Assembly: GCA_014763545.1 (NCBI GenBank)
Contig: JACXVD010000017.1
Location: 23,893-87,892 of the forward strand
Direction of reading: 5' to 3'
DNA length: 64,000 nucleotides
DNA from: Sphingomonadales bacterium
GTDB lineage: Bacteria; Pseudomonadota; Alphaproteobacteria; Sphingomonadales; Sphingomonadaceae
Both the position numbers and the translations under genes were made by a program. Shown piece by piece: positions 47,204 through 56,468 of this stretch. The notes beneath the pieces were generated by a model. It worked only from the letters and a program-made list of their open reading frames with translations. It made no database searches and had not been told where the DNA came from. How positions within the stretch are numbered: position 1 is the first letter of the stretch; every line of letters begins with the position of its first letter.

Positions 47204-48809
47204 AGCGCTTGAAGCTGCCCCGGTCGGCGATCACCTCGCGCGCACAATTGTGGCCCGGTGCGCCGGTCACGCCGCCGCCGGGGTGGGTGCCTGCGCCGCA
47301 CATGTAGAGGCCCTTCACCGGGCCGCGATAGGCGCCGTGGCCCAGCACCGGGCGCGCGCTCCACAATTGGTCGAGGCTCATGTGCCCGTGCATGATGTCG
47401 CCGCCGACCAGGCCGAACTTGCGGTATAGCCCCTTGGGGCTGAGCACCTGCCGCCCGAGGACCGAGGCGCGGAAGCCGGGTGCATGGGCCTCCACCGTGT
47501 CGATGATCGTATCGGCGGCGGCATCTTCCTCGTCGTCCCAGTCCCTGCCGTCGGGCAGTTCGGGCGCGAATTGCTGGCAGAACAGGCTGGCGACATGCTG
47601 CCCCGGCGGCGCGAGGCTGTCGTCCACCGTGCTGGGGATCAGCATTTCGACGATCGGCGCCTTCGACCAGCCATCGGCCTTCGCATCGAGGAAGGCCTTG
47701 TCCATGTAGGCGAGCGTTGGCGCGATGATGATGCCGCTCTGATGGTGTTCGCCCGGCTCGGGCAGGCAGGTGAATTTGGGCAGCTCGCTGAGCGCCACAT
47801 TCATGCGGAAGGTGCCGCCGCCCGCCTTGAACCCGCGCATCCGGCGGCGGAAATCTTCCGGCTGGGCGCTTTGCGGCACCATCTTGCCATAGAGCAGCTT
47901 GGGCCCGACATTGGCGATCACCCGCGCAGCGGCCACTTCCTCGCCGCTTTCCAGCTTCACGCCCGCCACCTTGTCGCCATCCACCAGCACTTCGGCGACC
48001 GGGCTTTCGAGGCTGATCTCCACGCCCAGCTGGCGGCAGACCTTGGCCATGATCTGCGTGATCGTGCCCATCCCGCCGACGCAATGGCCCCAGGCGCCCT
48101 TCTTGCCGTTCACTTCGCCGAAGACGTGGTGCAGCAGCACATAGGCGCTGCCCGGCGTATCGGGGCTGGCATAATTGCCGACCACCGCATCGAAGCCGAA
48201 CGCCGCCTTGACCGGTTCGCTTTCGAACCACTGGCCAAGGAAGCTGGTGGCCGATTTGGTGAACAGGTCGAGCACGTCGCGCTTGGCCTCCAGCCCCAGC
48301 CGCGACAGGCCCCAGCCCTGCGAGGCGCCATCCACCAGCGTGCGCAGCCCGTCGCCGACGTTGGGCGGGCTCTTGAGCGCAAGGCTGCGCAGCACCTCGG
48401 CAACGCCTTCCAGCGCATCGTAATAGGCGGGCAGCGCAGCCGCATCGGCGGCGGAGAACTTGCGGAATTCCTCCTGCGTGCGTTCCAGCCCGCCGCCCAG
48501 CTTGAGATAGGCTGGCCCCGCACCATCGGCCGGTTGCGGCAGGAAGTTGGAGATCGGCCGTTCGATCACGCGATAGCCATGATCGGCCAGCCGCATGTCC
48601 TCGATCACTTTGGGCTGCAGCAGGCTGACGGTGTAACTCGCCACCGAATTGCGGAAACCGGGGTGGAATTCCTCGGTCACCGCCGCGCCGCCGACGACAT
48701 CGCGCCGCTCGACGATGCGCACCTTCAGCCCAGCGCGGGCCAGGTAGAAGGCGCAGGTCAGGCCATTATGGCCCGCGCCGATGATCACTGCGTCGTATTT
48801 CTGGGTCAT
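47193..48809 (-). CDS. FAD-dependent phytoene-dehydrogenase-like oxidoreductase
   Basis: A 538-residue flavoprotein of the CrtI/phytoene-desaturase superfamily. The N-terminal dinucleotide fold is YDAVIIGAGHNGLTCAFYLARAGLKV with VERRDVVGGAA, and the C-terminal FAD-binding block is GLYMCGAGTHPGGGVTGAPGHNCA. The substrate is unknown; the enzyme is probably not a carotenoid desaturase because it sits in a two-gene unit with a Rieske oxygenase whose stop overlaps its start. It may process the product of that oxygenase. Confidence 0.87.
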   Translation of the reverse strand: MTQKYDAVIIGAGHNGLTCAFYLARAGLKVRIVERRDVVGGAAVTEEFHPGFRNSVASYTVSLLQPKVIEDMRLADHGYRVIERPISNFLPQPADGAGPAYLKLGGGLERTQEEFRKFSAADAAALPAYYDALEGVAEVLRSLALKSPPNVGDGLRTLVDGASQGWGLSRLGLEAKRDVLDLFTKSATSFLGQWFESEPVKAAFGFDAVVGNYASPDTPGSAYVLLHHVFGEVNGKKGAWGHCVGGMGTITQIMAKVCRQLGVEISLESPVAEVLVDGDKVAGVKLESGEEVAAARVIANVGPKLLYGKMVPQSAQPEDFRRRMRGFKAGGGTFRMNVALSELPKFTCLPEPGEHHQSGIIIAPTLAYMDKAFLDAKADGWSKAPIVEMLIPSTVDDSLAPPGQHVASLFCQQFAPELPDGRDWDDEEDAAADTIIDTVEAHAPGFRASVLGRQVLSPKGLYRKFGLVGGDIMHGHMSLDQLWSARPVLGHGAYRGPVKGLYMCGAGTHPGGGVTGAPGHNCAREVIADRGSFKRFRS

Positions 48810-49999
48810 GCTTGGCTCCAGCCCGGTGCCGGTTGGTGTTCTTCGCGCGCGGCGGGGATGATGGTGCGCATCCGCTGGCAGAAATGCCTGAGGCAGACTT
48901 CCTTGTCGCTCAGCGGACCGATCGAGAAGCTGCGGCTTTCCATCCCCTGCTGCACGCGGGTGATCAGCGCGGTATCCTCGGCATTGACCTGCCGGTTGAT
49001 CCGCCAGTTGAGGTAGCGCGCCGCGCGCATTTCGCGCCGCCATTCATAATCGGGGGCATCGGGCAGGACATAGCTGATCTCGCGGATCAGGCATTGCGTC
49101 GGGCTGACCGGCAGCCACTGCATGAAGTCCACCTGGTCGGGATAGATGTCGAAGGCGACATTGGGCCACAGCTTGAAATAGAGCCAGAAGCGCTGCCGGT
49201 CTTCCGGCAGGTGCGGCACCGGCGGCAGCAGGCGCTGGTAAAGCCGTTCGGACCAATTGTCCGATGGGCGGTCCATCATCTCGCCCCACATGCGGTCGAC
49301 ATGCGGTTCCGCCTCGATCCCGTAGCTCTTGCCGAACAGGCGGGTCAGGCCGGGATGGGCGACGGGGATGTGCAGCCCGTCCGAATAATTGTCGCCCACG
49401 TTCTTCCAGTTGACGTCGCGCGGGCGCAGGGTGACGCGGCCGAGCGCCTCCAGCTCCTCGAAGCGATAGGGGGCCACCATCGCCTCGTATGGCGCCATCA
49501 TCTGCGCGACACTCGGCCCGCCATCATTGTCCAGCCGGACGAAGACGAAGCCGCGCCACACCTCCAGCTCGACCGGGGCGAGGCCTGCCTTGCGCTTGTC
49601 GAGCGTGGGATAGCTGGCGCTGTCGGGCACGCCGGTCAGCGTGCCGTCGAGTTCGTAGGTCCAGGCGTGATAGGGGCACACCAGCTTCTTCGCGCAGCCG
49701 CTCGCCCCATCGACAATGCGCGAGCCGCGGTGGCGGCAGACATTGGTGAAGGCGCGCAGCACGTCGTCGCGCCCGCGCACCGCGATCACGCTCTCGCCCG
49801 CATAATCGAGCGAATGCCAGTCGCCCGGCCCGGGGATGTCGCTGACGTGGCAGACGACCTGCCAGCTGGGGCGGAAGATCCGCTGCTGTTCCACCGCGAA
49901 AAATTCCGCATCGCGATAGGTCCATGCGGGCAGGCTCCACCCGTCGAGCGGGTCGCTCGTCCCGGTGTCCAGCCTGTCGTTTGCTGCTTGCGTTGCCAT
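48806..49999 (-). CDS. Rieske non-haem iron oxygenase, alpha subunit
   Basis: A 397-residue oxygenase with an N-terminal Rieske domain (about 45-150) having CRHRG and CPYHAW cluster ligands, and a C-terminal catalytic domain with NYSDGLHIPVAHPGL providing the two iron His. It resembles choline/carnitine-monooxygenase-like and aromatic-ring oxygenases; no beta subunit gene is adjacent. Ferredoxin and reductase must be supplied elsewhere. Its 3' end overlaps the FAD gene start by four bases. It is divergent from a TetR-type regulator across a strong palindrome, so it is probably inducible. Confidence 0.9.
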   Translation of the reverse strand: MATQAANDRLDTGTSDPLDGWSLPAWTYRDAEFFAVEQQRIFRPSWQVVCHVSDIPGPGDWHSLDYAGESVIAVRGRDDVLRAFTNVCRHRGSRIVDGASGCAKKLVCPYHAWTYELDGTLTGVPDSASYPTLDKRKAGLAPVELEVWRGFVFVRLDNDGGPSVAQMMAPYEAMVAPYRFEELEALGRVTLRPRDVNWKNVGDNYSDGLHIPVAHPGLTRLFGKSYGIEAEPHVDRMWGEMMDRPSDNWSERLYQRLLPPVPHLPEDRQRFWLYFKLWPNVAFDIYPDQVDFMQWLPVSPTQCLIREISYVLPDAPDYEWRREMRAARYLNWRINRQVNAEDTALITRVQQGMESRSFSIGPLSDKEVCLRHFCQRMRTIIPAAREEHQPAPGWSQA

Positions 50000-50008
50000 G
50001 CGCGATTC

Positions 50009-50032
50009 CTTGCTATACACTCGTATAACAAG
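50009..50032. promoter_or_regulatory. TetR-type operator CTTGCTATAC-ACTC-GTATAACAAG
   Basis: A 10-4-10 palindrome with one mismatch, in the 39-base gap between the divergent Rieske oxygenase (start 49999) and TetR gene (start 50039). It is the obvious binding site for that regulator, controlling both directions. Confidence 0.8.
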
Positions 50033-50038
50033 CCAGCG

Positions 50039-50635
50039 ATGAGCCAGCAACCCGCCTTTTCCCGCGCCGATCCCGACGAACGGCGACAGAGCCTGATCGA
50101 GGCGACCGCACGCGTGCTCGGCGCGAAGGGCGCGGCGGGGGTTTCGGTGCGCGCGATCTGCGCCGAGGCGGGCGTCTCGCCGGGATTGCTGCGGCATTAT
50201 TTCGCCGGCGTGTCCGACGCGATTGCCGAAACCTACCGCTGGACGGGCGCGCTGATCGCCGAGGCGCTGGAGGCGGCGGTGGCCGCCGCCGGCCCCGATC
50301 CGCGCGCGCGGCTGCTGGCCTATCTCACCGCCAATTTCCGCCCGCCGATCGCCGGGGCGGACCTGCTCGCCAGCTATATCGGTTTCTGGAGCCTGGCGCG
50401 CAGCGATGCCCGCGTCGCCGCCGTGCGGGCCGAGGTCTATGGCGATTTCCGCAGCGGGCTGGAAGCGCTGCTGATGGCGTGGCGGCCCGGCCTGAAGGAT
50501 GCACGCCTGCCGGCCATCGCGCTGACGGCGCTGATCGACGGCCTGTGGCTGGAACTCGCCCAGGGCAATGCGCCCTTCACCGCCGAAGAGGCCGAGGCGC
50601 TGGCGGCGCAATGGCTGGAAAGCCTGGCGGGCTAG
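50039..50635 (+). CDS. TetR/AcrR family regulator (BetI-like)
   Basis: A 198-residue repressor-type protein with an N-terminal helix-turn-helix (about 14-60: LIEATARVLGAKGAAGVSVRAICAEAGVSPGLLRHYF) and an all-helical ligand domain. The pattern is close to BetI. It is divergent from the Rieske oxygenase and lies next to the 50009-50032 palindrome, so it most likely represses the oxygenase-FAD unit until an inducer binds. Confidence 0.9.
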   Translation: MSQQPAFSRADPDERRQSLIEATARVLGAKGAAGVSVRAICAEAGVSPGLLRHYFAGVSDAIAETYRWTGALIAEALEAAVAAAGPDPRARLLAYLTANFRPPIAGADLLASYIGFWSLARSDARVAAVRAEVYGDFRSGLEALLMAWRPGLKDARLPAIALTALIDGLWLELAQGNAPFTAEEAEALAAQWLESLAG

Positions 50636-50648
50636 CGCCGGACCGGCC

Positions 50649-51944
50649 TCAGGCGGATGGCGCCGCCGCGCGGTGGCGTTTCGCCAGCCAGTAGAGCGGC
50701 AAGCCGGCCAGCGCGAGCGCGACGCTCCACGCCCCTGCTTCCAGCCCGGCACCCCACAGGGTCCACACCGCGTAGAGCGCGCCGATCACCGCGAAGAGGC
50801 GCGCCACTTTCATCTTCCACGCCGCCATCGCGCACAACAGGTAGAGCCACAGCGTCGCGCTGGTCGAAAGCAGCAGCAGGAATTCGTAGATCCCCTGCAT
50901 CGAGCGGCTGGCGGTGAAGACGAGGAAGAACGTCGCCACCCCGCCCGACATCAGCAGCGCGCGCACCGGGGTGCCGCGCGCATCGGTCACCGCGAACCAT
51001 GCGGGCAGGATCCCGCGTTCGGCCATGTTGCGCGGCAATTCGCCTTGCATCAGCACCCAGCCGTTGACCGCGCCGACGCAGGAAATGATCGCGAAGGCGC
51101 TGAGCACCTGGCCCGATCCGCTGTTCCAGTATGTTTCCATGAAGGTCGCCAGCGGCGCGGGCGAGGCGGAGGCGACCGCTTCGGGCAGCATCAGCGCAAC
51201 CGCCGAGCAGACCAGCAGATAGACCAGTCCGGTCAGCGCGGTGCCCCAGATGGTCGCGCGCGGCACGTTGACTTCGGGGTTTTCGACCTGTCCCGCCGCC
51301 ACGCTGGCGCATTCGAAGCCGAGCAGGGCGAACAGCGTCAGCGCTGCCGCGCCGCCCAACTGGCTGCCGTTGATTTCACCGGGGTCGAACGGCCGGATTT
51401 CGCCATTGCCGCCGCCCAGCACCACCACCGCCAGCACGATCACCGCGACCAGCGGCAACAATTTGAGCGCCAGCGTCAGCATCTGGAAATTGCCCGCCGC
51501 GCGCACCCCGCGCAGGTTCACCAGCGTCATCGTCCACACCAGCGTCATCGCGCAGAGCGACGGGATGAAGGGCGTCGCGCCGATCGCCGGGATCAGCGAC
51601 GAGAGGTAACTCACCCCGGCCATCGAGATCGAGGCGACCGCCGCCCAGACCGACACCCAATAGAGCCACGAAACGAAGAAGGCGGGCAATTCGCCGAATG
51701 CCTCGGTCACGAAACCCGCCGGATCGCGCGCCTGCGGCCGTGCGCGGGTAAGCGCGGCGAACACCCAGGCCAGCACCAGCGTGCCGGCGATGGTCGCAAT
51801 CCAGCCGAGCACCGCATTCCACCCATAGGGGGCAAGGCTGGCGGGCAGCAGGAACACGCCGGACCCGATCATATTGCCCATGATCAGGGCGATGGCGGCA
51901 AGAAGGCCGAGCTTGCGGCCCGGCCTTCCTGTGGTTTCGGTCAT
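50649..51944 (-). CDS. APC family amino-acid permease
   Basis: A 431-residue transporter with twelve predicted helices. The first helix has IMGNMIGSGVFLLPASLAPYG, the APC substrate loop, and helix 6 has ALLGFECASVAAGQVENPEVNVPRA. It resembles AdiC/PotE-like antiporters in length. It may take up an amino acid or amine. It is 13 bases from the converging TetR gene and may belong to the same physiological unit as the Rieske oxygenase, which would fit an amine-type substrate. Confidence 0.9.
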   Translation of the reverse strand: MTETTGRPGRKLGLLAAIALIMGNMIGSGVFLLPASLAPYGWNAVLGWIATIAGTLVLAWVFAALTRARPQARDPAGFVTEAFGELPAFFVSWLYWVSVWAAVASISMAGVSYLSSLIPAIGATPFIPSLCAMTLVWTMTLVNLRGVRAAGNFQMLTLALKLLPLVAVIVLAVVVLGGGNGEIRPFDPGEINGSQLGGAAALTLFALLGFECASVAAGQVENPEVNVPRATIWGTALTGLVYLLVCSAVALMLPEAVASASPAPLATFMETYWNSGSGQVLSAFAIISCVGAVNGWVLMQGELPRNMAERGILPAWFAVTDARGTPVRALLMSGGVATFFLVFTASRSMQGIYEFLLLLSTSATLWLYLLCAMAAWKMKVARLFAVIGALYAVWTLWGAGLEAGAWSVALALAGLPLYWLAKRHRAAAPSA

Positions 51945-51957
51945 CTGGGAAGCCCGG

Positions 51958-54348
51958 TCAGAAATCGAACCCGGCCTTGATCCCGATGATGCGCGGCTTG
52001 ATCACCGTGTCGTAGAACACGCCGCCGGTGCTGCTGATCCCGTCGGGATCGCCGCAGGTGGTTTCGAGGCACTGCACCCCGCTGTTGATCACGCCGCGGC
52101 TGTCGAAAATGTTCGAGGCGAAGATTTCCCAGCGGACATTGTCCTTCTTCGCGCCGATGCTGAGATCGAGCGTGGTGTAGGACGGGAAGAAGCCCTTGAT
52201 ACCGTTTTCGGTATCGCGCAGGTCGCTCCGCCGCTTGCCGATATAGGCCAGCGCGCCCTGGAAATGCGCTTCCCACGAACCCAGCGGGAATTCGTAGCGC
52301 GCCACGGCATTGCCCTTGAACTTCGCGGTGACCGGCAATTGCGTACCCGCCGACGCGAGCAGGGCATTGGTGCGCCCGTCGCCCGGATCGTAGGTGCAGT
52401 CGAACGCCGGGTTGGCGATGCGGCAGAAATCCTTGCGGATCGTCGCATCGTTGTAGCTGCCCGCGAGAGTCAAAGACAGCCCGCCCGAACGATAGTTGAA
52501 GTCCGCCTCGACCCCGCGAATCCGGGCGATGCCGGCGTTGCGGATCTCGGTCAGGCCATTGGCGCCGAGGAAGGACAGCTGGATGTCGTTCCAGTCTTCC
52601 TGATACACCGCACCGTTGAAGGTGACCGGGCCGAACTTGGTCTTCCAGCCGATCTCGTAATTGTTGAGATCGTCCGGCTTGTAGGGTGCCAGCGTACCGC
52701 GCCGGTTGATCCCGCCCGGGCGGAAGCCCTGCGAGAATGTGGCATAGACCATCACATCGGGCGTGATCTTGTAGGTCACATTCGCCTTGTAGATCGCGCC
52801 GGTATCCGAGGTGACCTTGTCCAGATTGGTGCACGGGCTGCCCGGCACGATCGGCCCGGCGAAACAGGCGGCCTCGCCCGTCCGACTGGAATAGTTGGCG
52901 CTATAGCCGAAGAAGCCGACCAGCGAGTTCTTGTATTTGTAATAGCGCGCACCGCCGGTCACCGTCAGCTTGCTGGTGATGTCGAAGCTCAGTTCGCCGA
53001 ATGCCGCATAGTCGCGGTCGATGCGGGTCTGGCGGGTCAGCCAGATATCGCTGCCGGTGCCGGTGACGACGAACAGGTCGGTCAGATCGTCGATGATGTA
53101 ATTCTGCGTAATCTCGTGCCGCTGGCGCTGCGCGAAGACGCCGCCGATGAACCGGATCGGCGCATCGGACGGGCTGGCGATGCGCAGTTCCCCGAAGGCC
53201 CGGCGATATTTGTCGCCGCCCTTGATGTACTGGTTGGGGCTGATCAGGTCGTAATTATTGTCGTAGAAATACGAACCATAGCCATACAGCGCGTCGTAGA
53301 AATAAGAGTAGTCGGAATAATCCGATTCCACCCGGTCCTTGCGCCACAGGTGGCCGCCGGTCGCGACCAGGTCCCAGTTGCCGATCTTGCCTTCGATAGT
53401 CAGCGCGGCCTGCAACCATTCGTCACGCGAATATTCGGGATTGTACTGCACCGTCTGCAGGTCGCCGGTGACGGCGGTCGAGCGTTCCTGGGCGAAACTG
53501 CCGTTGGCGGTCTGCACCTGGCCCATCAGCGTGGGGCGCACGGTCCAGTTGTCGTTGAGTTCGATGCCCAGCGCCATGCGCGCGCCATAGGTATCGACGT
53601 CGTTGTAATTGTCCTTGACCAGCCTGGCGTTGGTCTGGGTGATGCCCGATGTCGGATAGGTCCGGCTGCCGGGGATATTGTCGATATAACCGGCATCGTG
53701 GCGATACCAGGCGACGATGCGCATGGCCGCGCGATCGGTCAGCTTGATGTTGGCGAAGCCTTCCACCGTGCCGCCGACACCGCCATGGGCGACGCTGTTC
53801 ACCTCGACGTCCATCGCGCCATAGGTGCCCGAATAATCCGGCTGATTGGTCACGATCTTGATCGTACCGGCCATCGAGCTGGCGCCGTAGAGCGTGCCTT
53901 GCGGCCCGGCCAGCGCCTCGACGCGGGCGAGGTCGTAGGCGTGGATGTCGAGCGCGCCCTGGATGGTCGTGATCGGCATTTCGTCGAGATAGGTGCCCAC
54001 CGTCGGCAGCGAGGCCGAGTGGTTGGCGTTCTCGCCACTGGCAACGCCGCGGAAATAGACCTGGCTGAACCCCGGGGCGAGCGTCTGGATCGTCACCGAA
54101 GGGAGGAATTTCACCACGTCCTGCAGTTCGCTGACGTTCAGTTCCTCGAGCTTTTCGGTACCCAGCGCGGTGATCGCAACCGGCACGTCCTGCAGGTTCT
54201 GCGAACGCTTCTGCGCGGTGACGATGATGATGTCGTCGTCATTCTCGCCAGCGGCCTGCGCCCATGCGGGGCTGGCCGCGGTCAGCGCGCTGCCGGCCAG
54301 GAGTGCGCCGGTGAGGGCGCGCGTGTGCGTCTTACTAAACAGTGCCAA
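51958..54348 (-). CDS. TonB-dependent receptor with TTG start
   Basis: A 796-residue outer-membrane receptor: signal peptide (GALLAGSALTAASPAWAQ), TonB-box-like DDDIIIVTAQKRSQNLQDVP, plug with VEALAGPQGTLYGASSMAGTIK, then the barrel, ending GIKAGFDF. No ATG is available before the signal peptide; the TTG at 54348 has GGGAGGTC six bases upstream, so TTG is the start. It lies beside a TPR-sulfotransferase gene and an amino-acid permease. The substrate is unknown. Confidence 0.9.
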   Translation of the reverse strand: MALFSKTHTRALTGALLAGSALTAASPAWAQAAGENDDDIIIVTAQKRSQNLQDVPVAITALGTEKLEELNVSELQDVVKFLPSVTIQTLAPGFSQVYFRGVASGENANHSASLPTVGTYLDEMPITTIQGALDIHAYDLARVEALAGPQGTLYGASSMAGTIKIVTNQPDYSGTYGAMDVEVNSVAHGGVGGTVEGFANIKLTDRAAMRIVAWYRHDAGYIDNIPGSRTYPTSGITQTNARLVKDNYNDVDTYGARMALGIELNDNWTVRPTLMGQVQTANGSFAQERSTAVTGDLQTVQYNPEYSRDEWLQAALTIEGKIGNWDLVATGGHLWRKDRVESDYSDYSYFYDALYGYGSYFYDNNYDLISPNQYIKGGDKYRRAFGELRIASPSDAPIRFIGGVFAQRQRHEITQNYIIDDLTDLFVVTGTGSDIWLTRQTRIDRDYAAFGELSFDITSKLTVTGGARYYKYKNSLVGFFGYSANYSSRTGEAACFAGPIVPGSPCTNLDKVTSDTGAIYKANVTYKITPDVMVYATFSQGFRPGGINRRGTLAPYKPDDLNNYEIGWKTKFGPVTFNGAVYQEDWNDIQLSFLGANGLTEIRNAGIARIRGVEADFNYRSGGLSLTLAGSYNDATIRKDFCRIANPAFDCTYDPGDGRTNALLASAGTQLPVTAKFKGNAVARYEFPLGSWEAHFQGALAYIGKRRSDLRDTENGIKGFFPSYTTLDLSIGAKKDNVRWEIFASNIFDSRGVINSGVQCLETTCGDPDGISSTGGVFYDTVIKPRIIGIKAGFDF

Positions 54349-54511
54349 ATTGACCTCCCTGCTTCATAGCAGTCCCAAGCGGTCAATCGGCCACAGCGCG
54401 CCGCGAATGCCAAGGGGTGCGTTGCAATGTTGCACCGATTGGCAATCGAATTGTCGCAACTATTGCAAAAGTGCCACAATCGGCTGGCGCAATTTGCCGT
54501 TAGCCGGGTGG
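54349..54511. promoter_or_regulatory. Promoter region between TonB receptor and sulfotransferase
   Basis: This 163-base gap contains CGATT-GGC-AATCG (54436-54448) and two TTGCAA hexamers (54422-54427, 54463-54468) about four helical turns apart. These may be operator elements for the receptor. No -35/-10 pair is clear. Confidence 0.3.
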
Positions 54512-56290
54512 TCAGCGCGCGTAATTATCCACCAGGTCGCCCAGTGCCGCCTCCAGTGGGCCGAGCCATTGGGCATAGGGTTCCCATTGCCCCACCCCGT
54601 CGCGGTTGATCGGGCGACGCACCTGCTCGCTGCTGGCGGTGCGCACCGCCCGCGCGTTGCGGTGGAAATCGAGGCAGCTTTCCTCGAATTCCAGCCCCAT
54701 ATAGGCAAGCAGGGCACGCACCTCGCCTTCGGGATCGTCGAGCAGGCGCTCGTGGATCACGCGGTGGACACGCCCCGGCAGGACCGCGTCGTAATGGTCC
54801 ATTGCGCGCACATAATCGGCATAATAGCGCCCGATATGGTCGAGCGAGTAGGAGAAGCCCTGCCCCTTGGCGAAATGCTGGCGGAAATTGGAAAAGCAGC
54901 AATCGAGCGGATGCCGCCGCGCGTCGATGATCTTCGCATGGGGCAGGATCAGGTGGATGAACCCGGCGTAGCTCCAGTTGTTGGGCAATTTGTCGATATA
55001 GAAGGGCTTGCCGCTCTTGCGCTGCACCCGCGTGCGTTCGAGGAATTCCGCGCCCAGCACGGCGAACTCTTCCGGCGCCATCGCGGCCACGGCATCGGGC
55101 CAGTCGCGCAATTCGCCGCCCGATTTCTTCGCCTCGCGCATGGCCATGGCGGGGATATCGGGCAGTTCCATCGTCCCTTCGACCTGCGAGTGGCTGGAGA
55201 GGATCTGTTCGAGCAGGGTCGAACCCGCCCGCGGCAGGCCGAGGATGAACACCGGGTCGGGCGCCGGGTTGCCCACCCCTTCGTGCGCGGCGAGGAATTC
55301 CGGCGTGAGCACTGCGATCATGCGGTCGACCTGGTCGGTGATCGCCTGCGGGTCGTATTCCAGTTCCTCGCTGCGCAGCGCATTGCCCGCCGCGTAATGG
55401 GCGAAGCTCTTGGCCGCTTCGCCGCGATCGCCCCACGCCTTGCCCAGCGCGAAGTGGAGGTGCAGCGCATCATCCAGCGGCGGCTCGCCCTCGAGCGCCT
55501 GCTCCATCGCCGCCACATCGCCATCGTCGAACTTCACCGTCTTCAAGTTGGCGAGGCTCCACCATACTTCGCCCAGCCCCGGTTCGGCCGCCAGCGCGCG
55601 GCGATAGGCGGCAACCCCATCCTCCTGCCGCCCGACCGTCTTGAGCATATGGCCATAGCTCATCCACAATTTGGCGTGGTCGGGGAAAGTATCGACAAGC
55701 TCGGCATAGAGCCTGAGCGCTTCCTCGTAATCGCCGATCCGGCCCAGCGTGGCCGCCATCAGATTGCGATTGCCCGGATTGTTCGGGTCGCGCGCCAGCA
55801 CCTCGTCGAGCACGCGCGCCGCCTCTTCATAGCGGCTCTGCTTGTAGAGCACGGTGGCAAGGTTGCCGCGCGCCGCCTGGAAACCGGGCGCCAGCTCCAG
55901 CGCGCGCGACAGCAGCGCCTCGGCATCCTTGAACCGCCCGATCCGTGCGGCCAGTTCGGCCATCAGGCGGATCGCGGCGACATCGGTCGGCTGGCTGCCC
56001 AGCCGCTGGCGCAGCAGCGGCTCGGCGCGCTGCAGGTCGCCTGCGATCATCGCCGCGGCAATGGCGATCATTTCCGGGTCGCGGGTGGCGGCGCGCACGG
56101 CGGCCATTTCGGCCTGCTCCGCCTCGTCGGGCTGGCCCAGGCTGCGCAGCGCGCGGCCGAGCAGCCGCCAGGCACCCGCCAGCGCCGGATCGCGCGCCAC
56201 CGCATCGCGCAGGCGCGGCACGGCGGCGGCAGGGTTTTCGGCAACCAGCCGGGCAATCGGCATCGGTTCGGGGACGCTGGTATCGCTCAT
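54512..56290 (-). CDS. TPR-repeat sulfotransferase
   Basis: A 592-residue protein with about eight tetratricopeptide repeats (residues 20-270, for example AEALLSRALELAPGFQAARGNLA) followed by a sulfotransferase domain with the PAPS-binding LGLPRAGSTLLEQILSSH and a 3'-phosphate site around DARRHPLDCCFSNF. In sphingomonads such proteins often sit next to TonB-dependent receptors, as here. The acceptor is unknown; modification of a surface or imported molecule is possible. The ATG at 56290 (MSDTSVPEP) fits the first repeat. Confidence 0.88.
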   Translation of the reverse strand: MSDTSVPEPMPIARLVAENPAAAVPRLRDAVARDPALAGAWRLLGRALRSLGQPDEAEQAEMAAVRAATRDPEMIAIAAAMIAGDLQRAEPLLRQRLGSQPTDVAAIRLMAELAARIGRFKDAEALLSRALELAPGFQAARGNLATVLYKQSRYEEAARVLDEVLARDPNNPGNRNLMAATLGRIGDYEEALRLYAELVDTFPDHAKLWMSYGHMLKTVGRQEDGVAAYRRALAAEPGLGEVWWSLANLKTVKFDDGDVAAMEQALEGEPPLDDALHLHFALGKAWGDRGEAAKSFAHYAAGNALRSEELEYDPQAITDQVDRMIAVLTPEFLAAHEGVGNPAPDPVFILGLPRAGSTLLEQILSSHSQVEGTMELPDIPAMAMREAKKSGGELRDWPDAVAAMAPEEFAVLGAEFLERTRVQRKSGKPFYIDKLPNNWSYAGFIHLILPHAKIIDARRHPLDCCFSNFRQHFAKGQGFSYSLDHIGRYYADYVRAMDHYDAVLPGRVHRVIHERLLDDPEGEVRALLAYMGLEFEESCLDFHRNARAVRTASSEQVRRPINRDGVGQWEPYAQWLGPLEAALGDLVDNYAR

Positions 56291-56468
56291 CGCGCCACCG
56301 CTATCACGCGCGCGGGCGGGTGGTAAGGCACTACGCGACTGTATCCCGGTTGCGCGGCGCATCGTCCATGCAATCGTATTCCTAATGGATTTTGCGCAGC
56401 AAGTAGCACACACACGCGCCTTCAAGCGACGCTGGCCAGCACGGACCGGCGATGGGAGAGCGGGACTG

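Noticed and set aside
50568..54369. Long plus-strand frames opposite the permease and the second TonB receptor
   Set aside because: The minus strand holds complete, well-conserved proteins; the plus frames are Arg/Gln/His-rich shadows.
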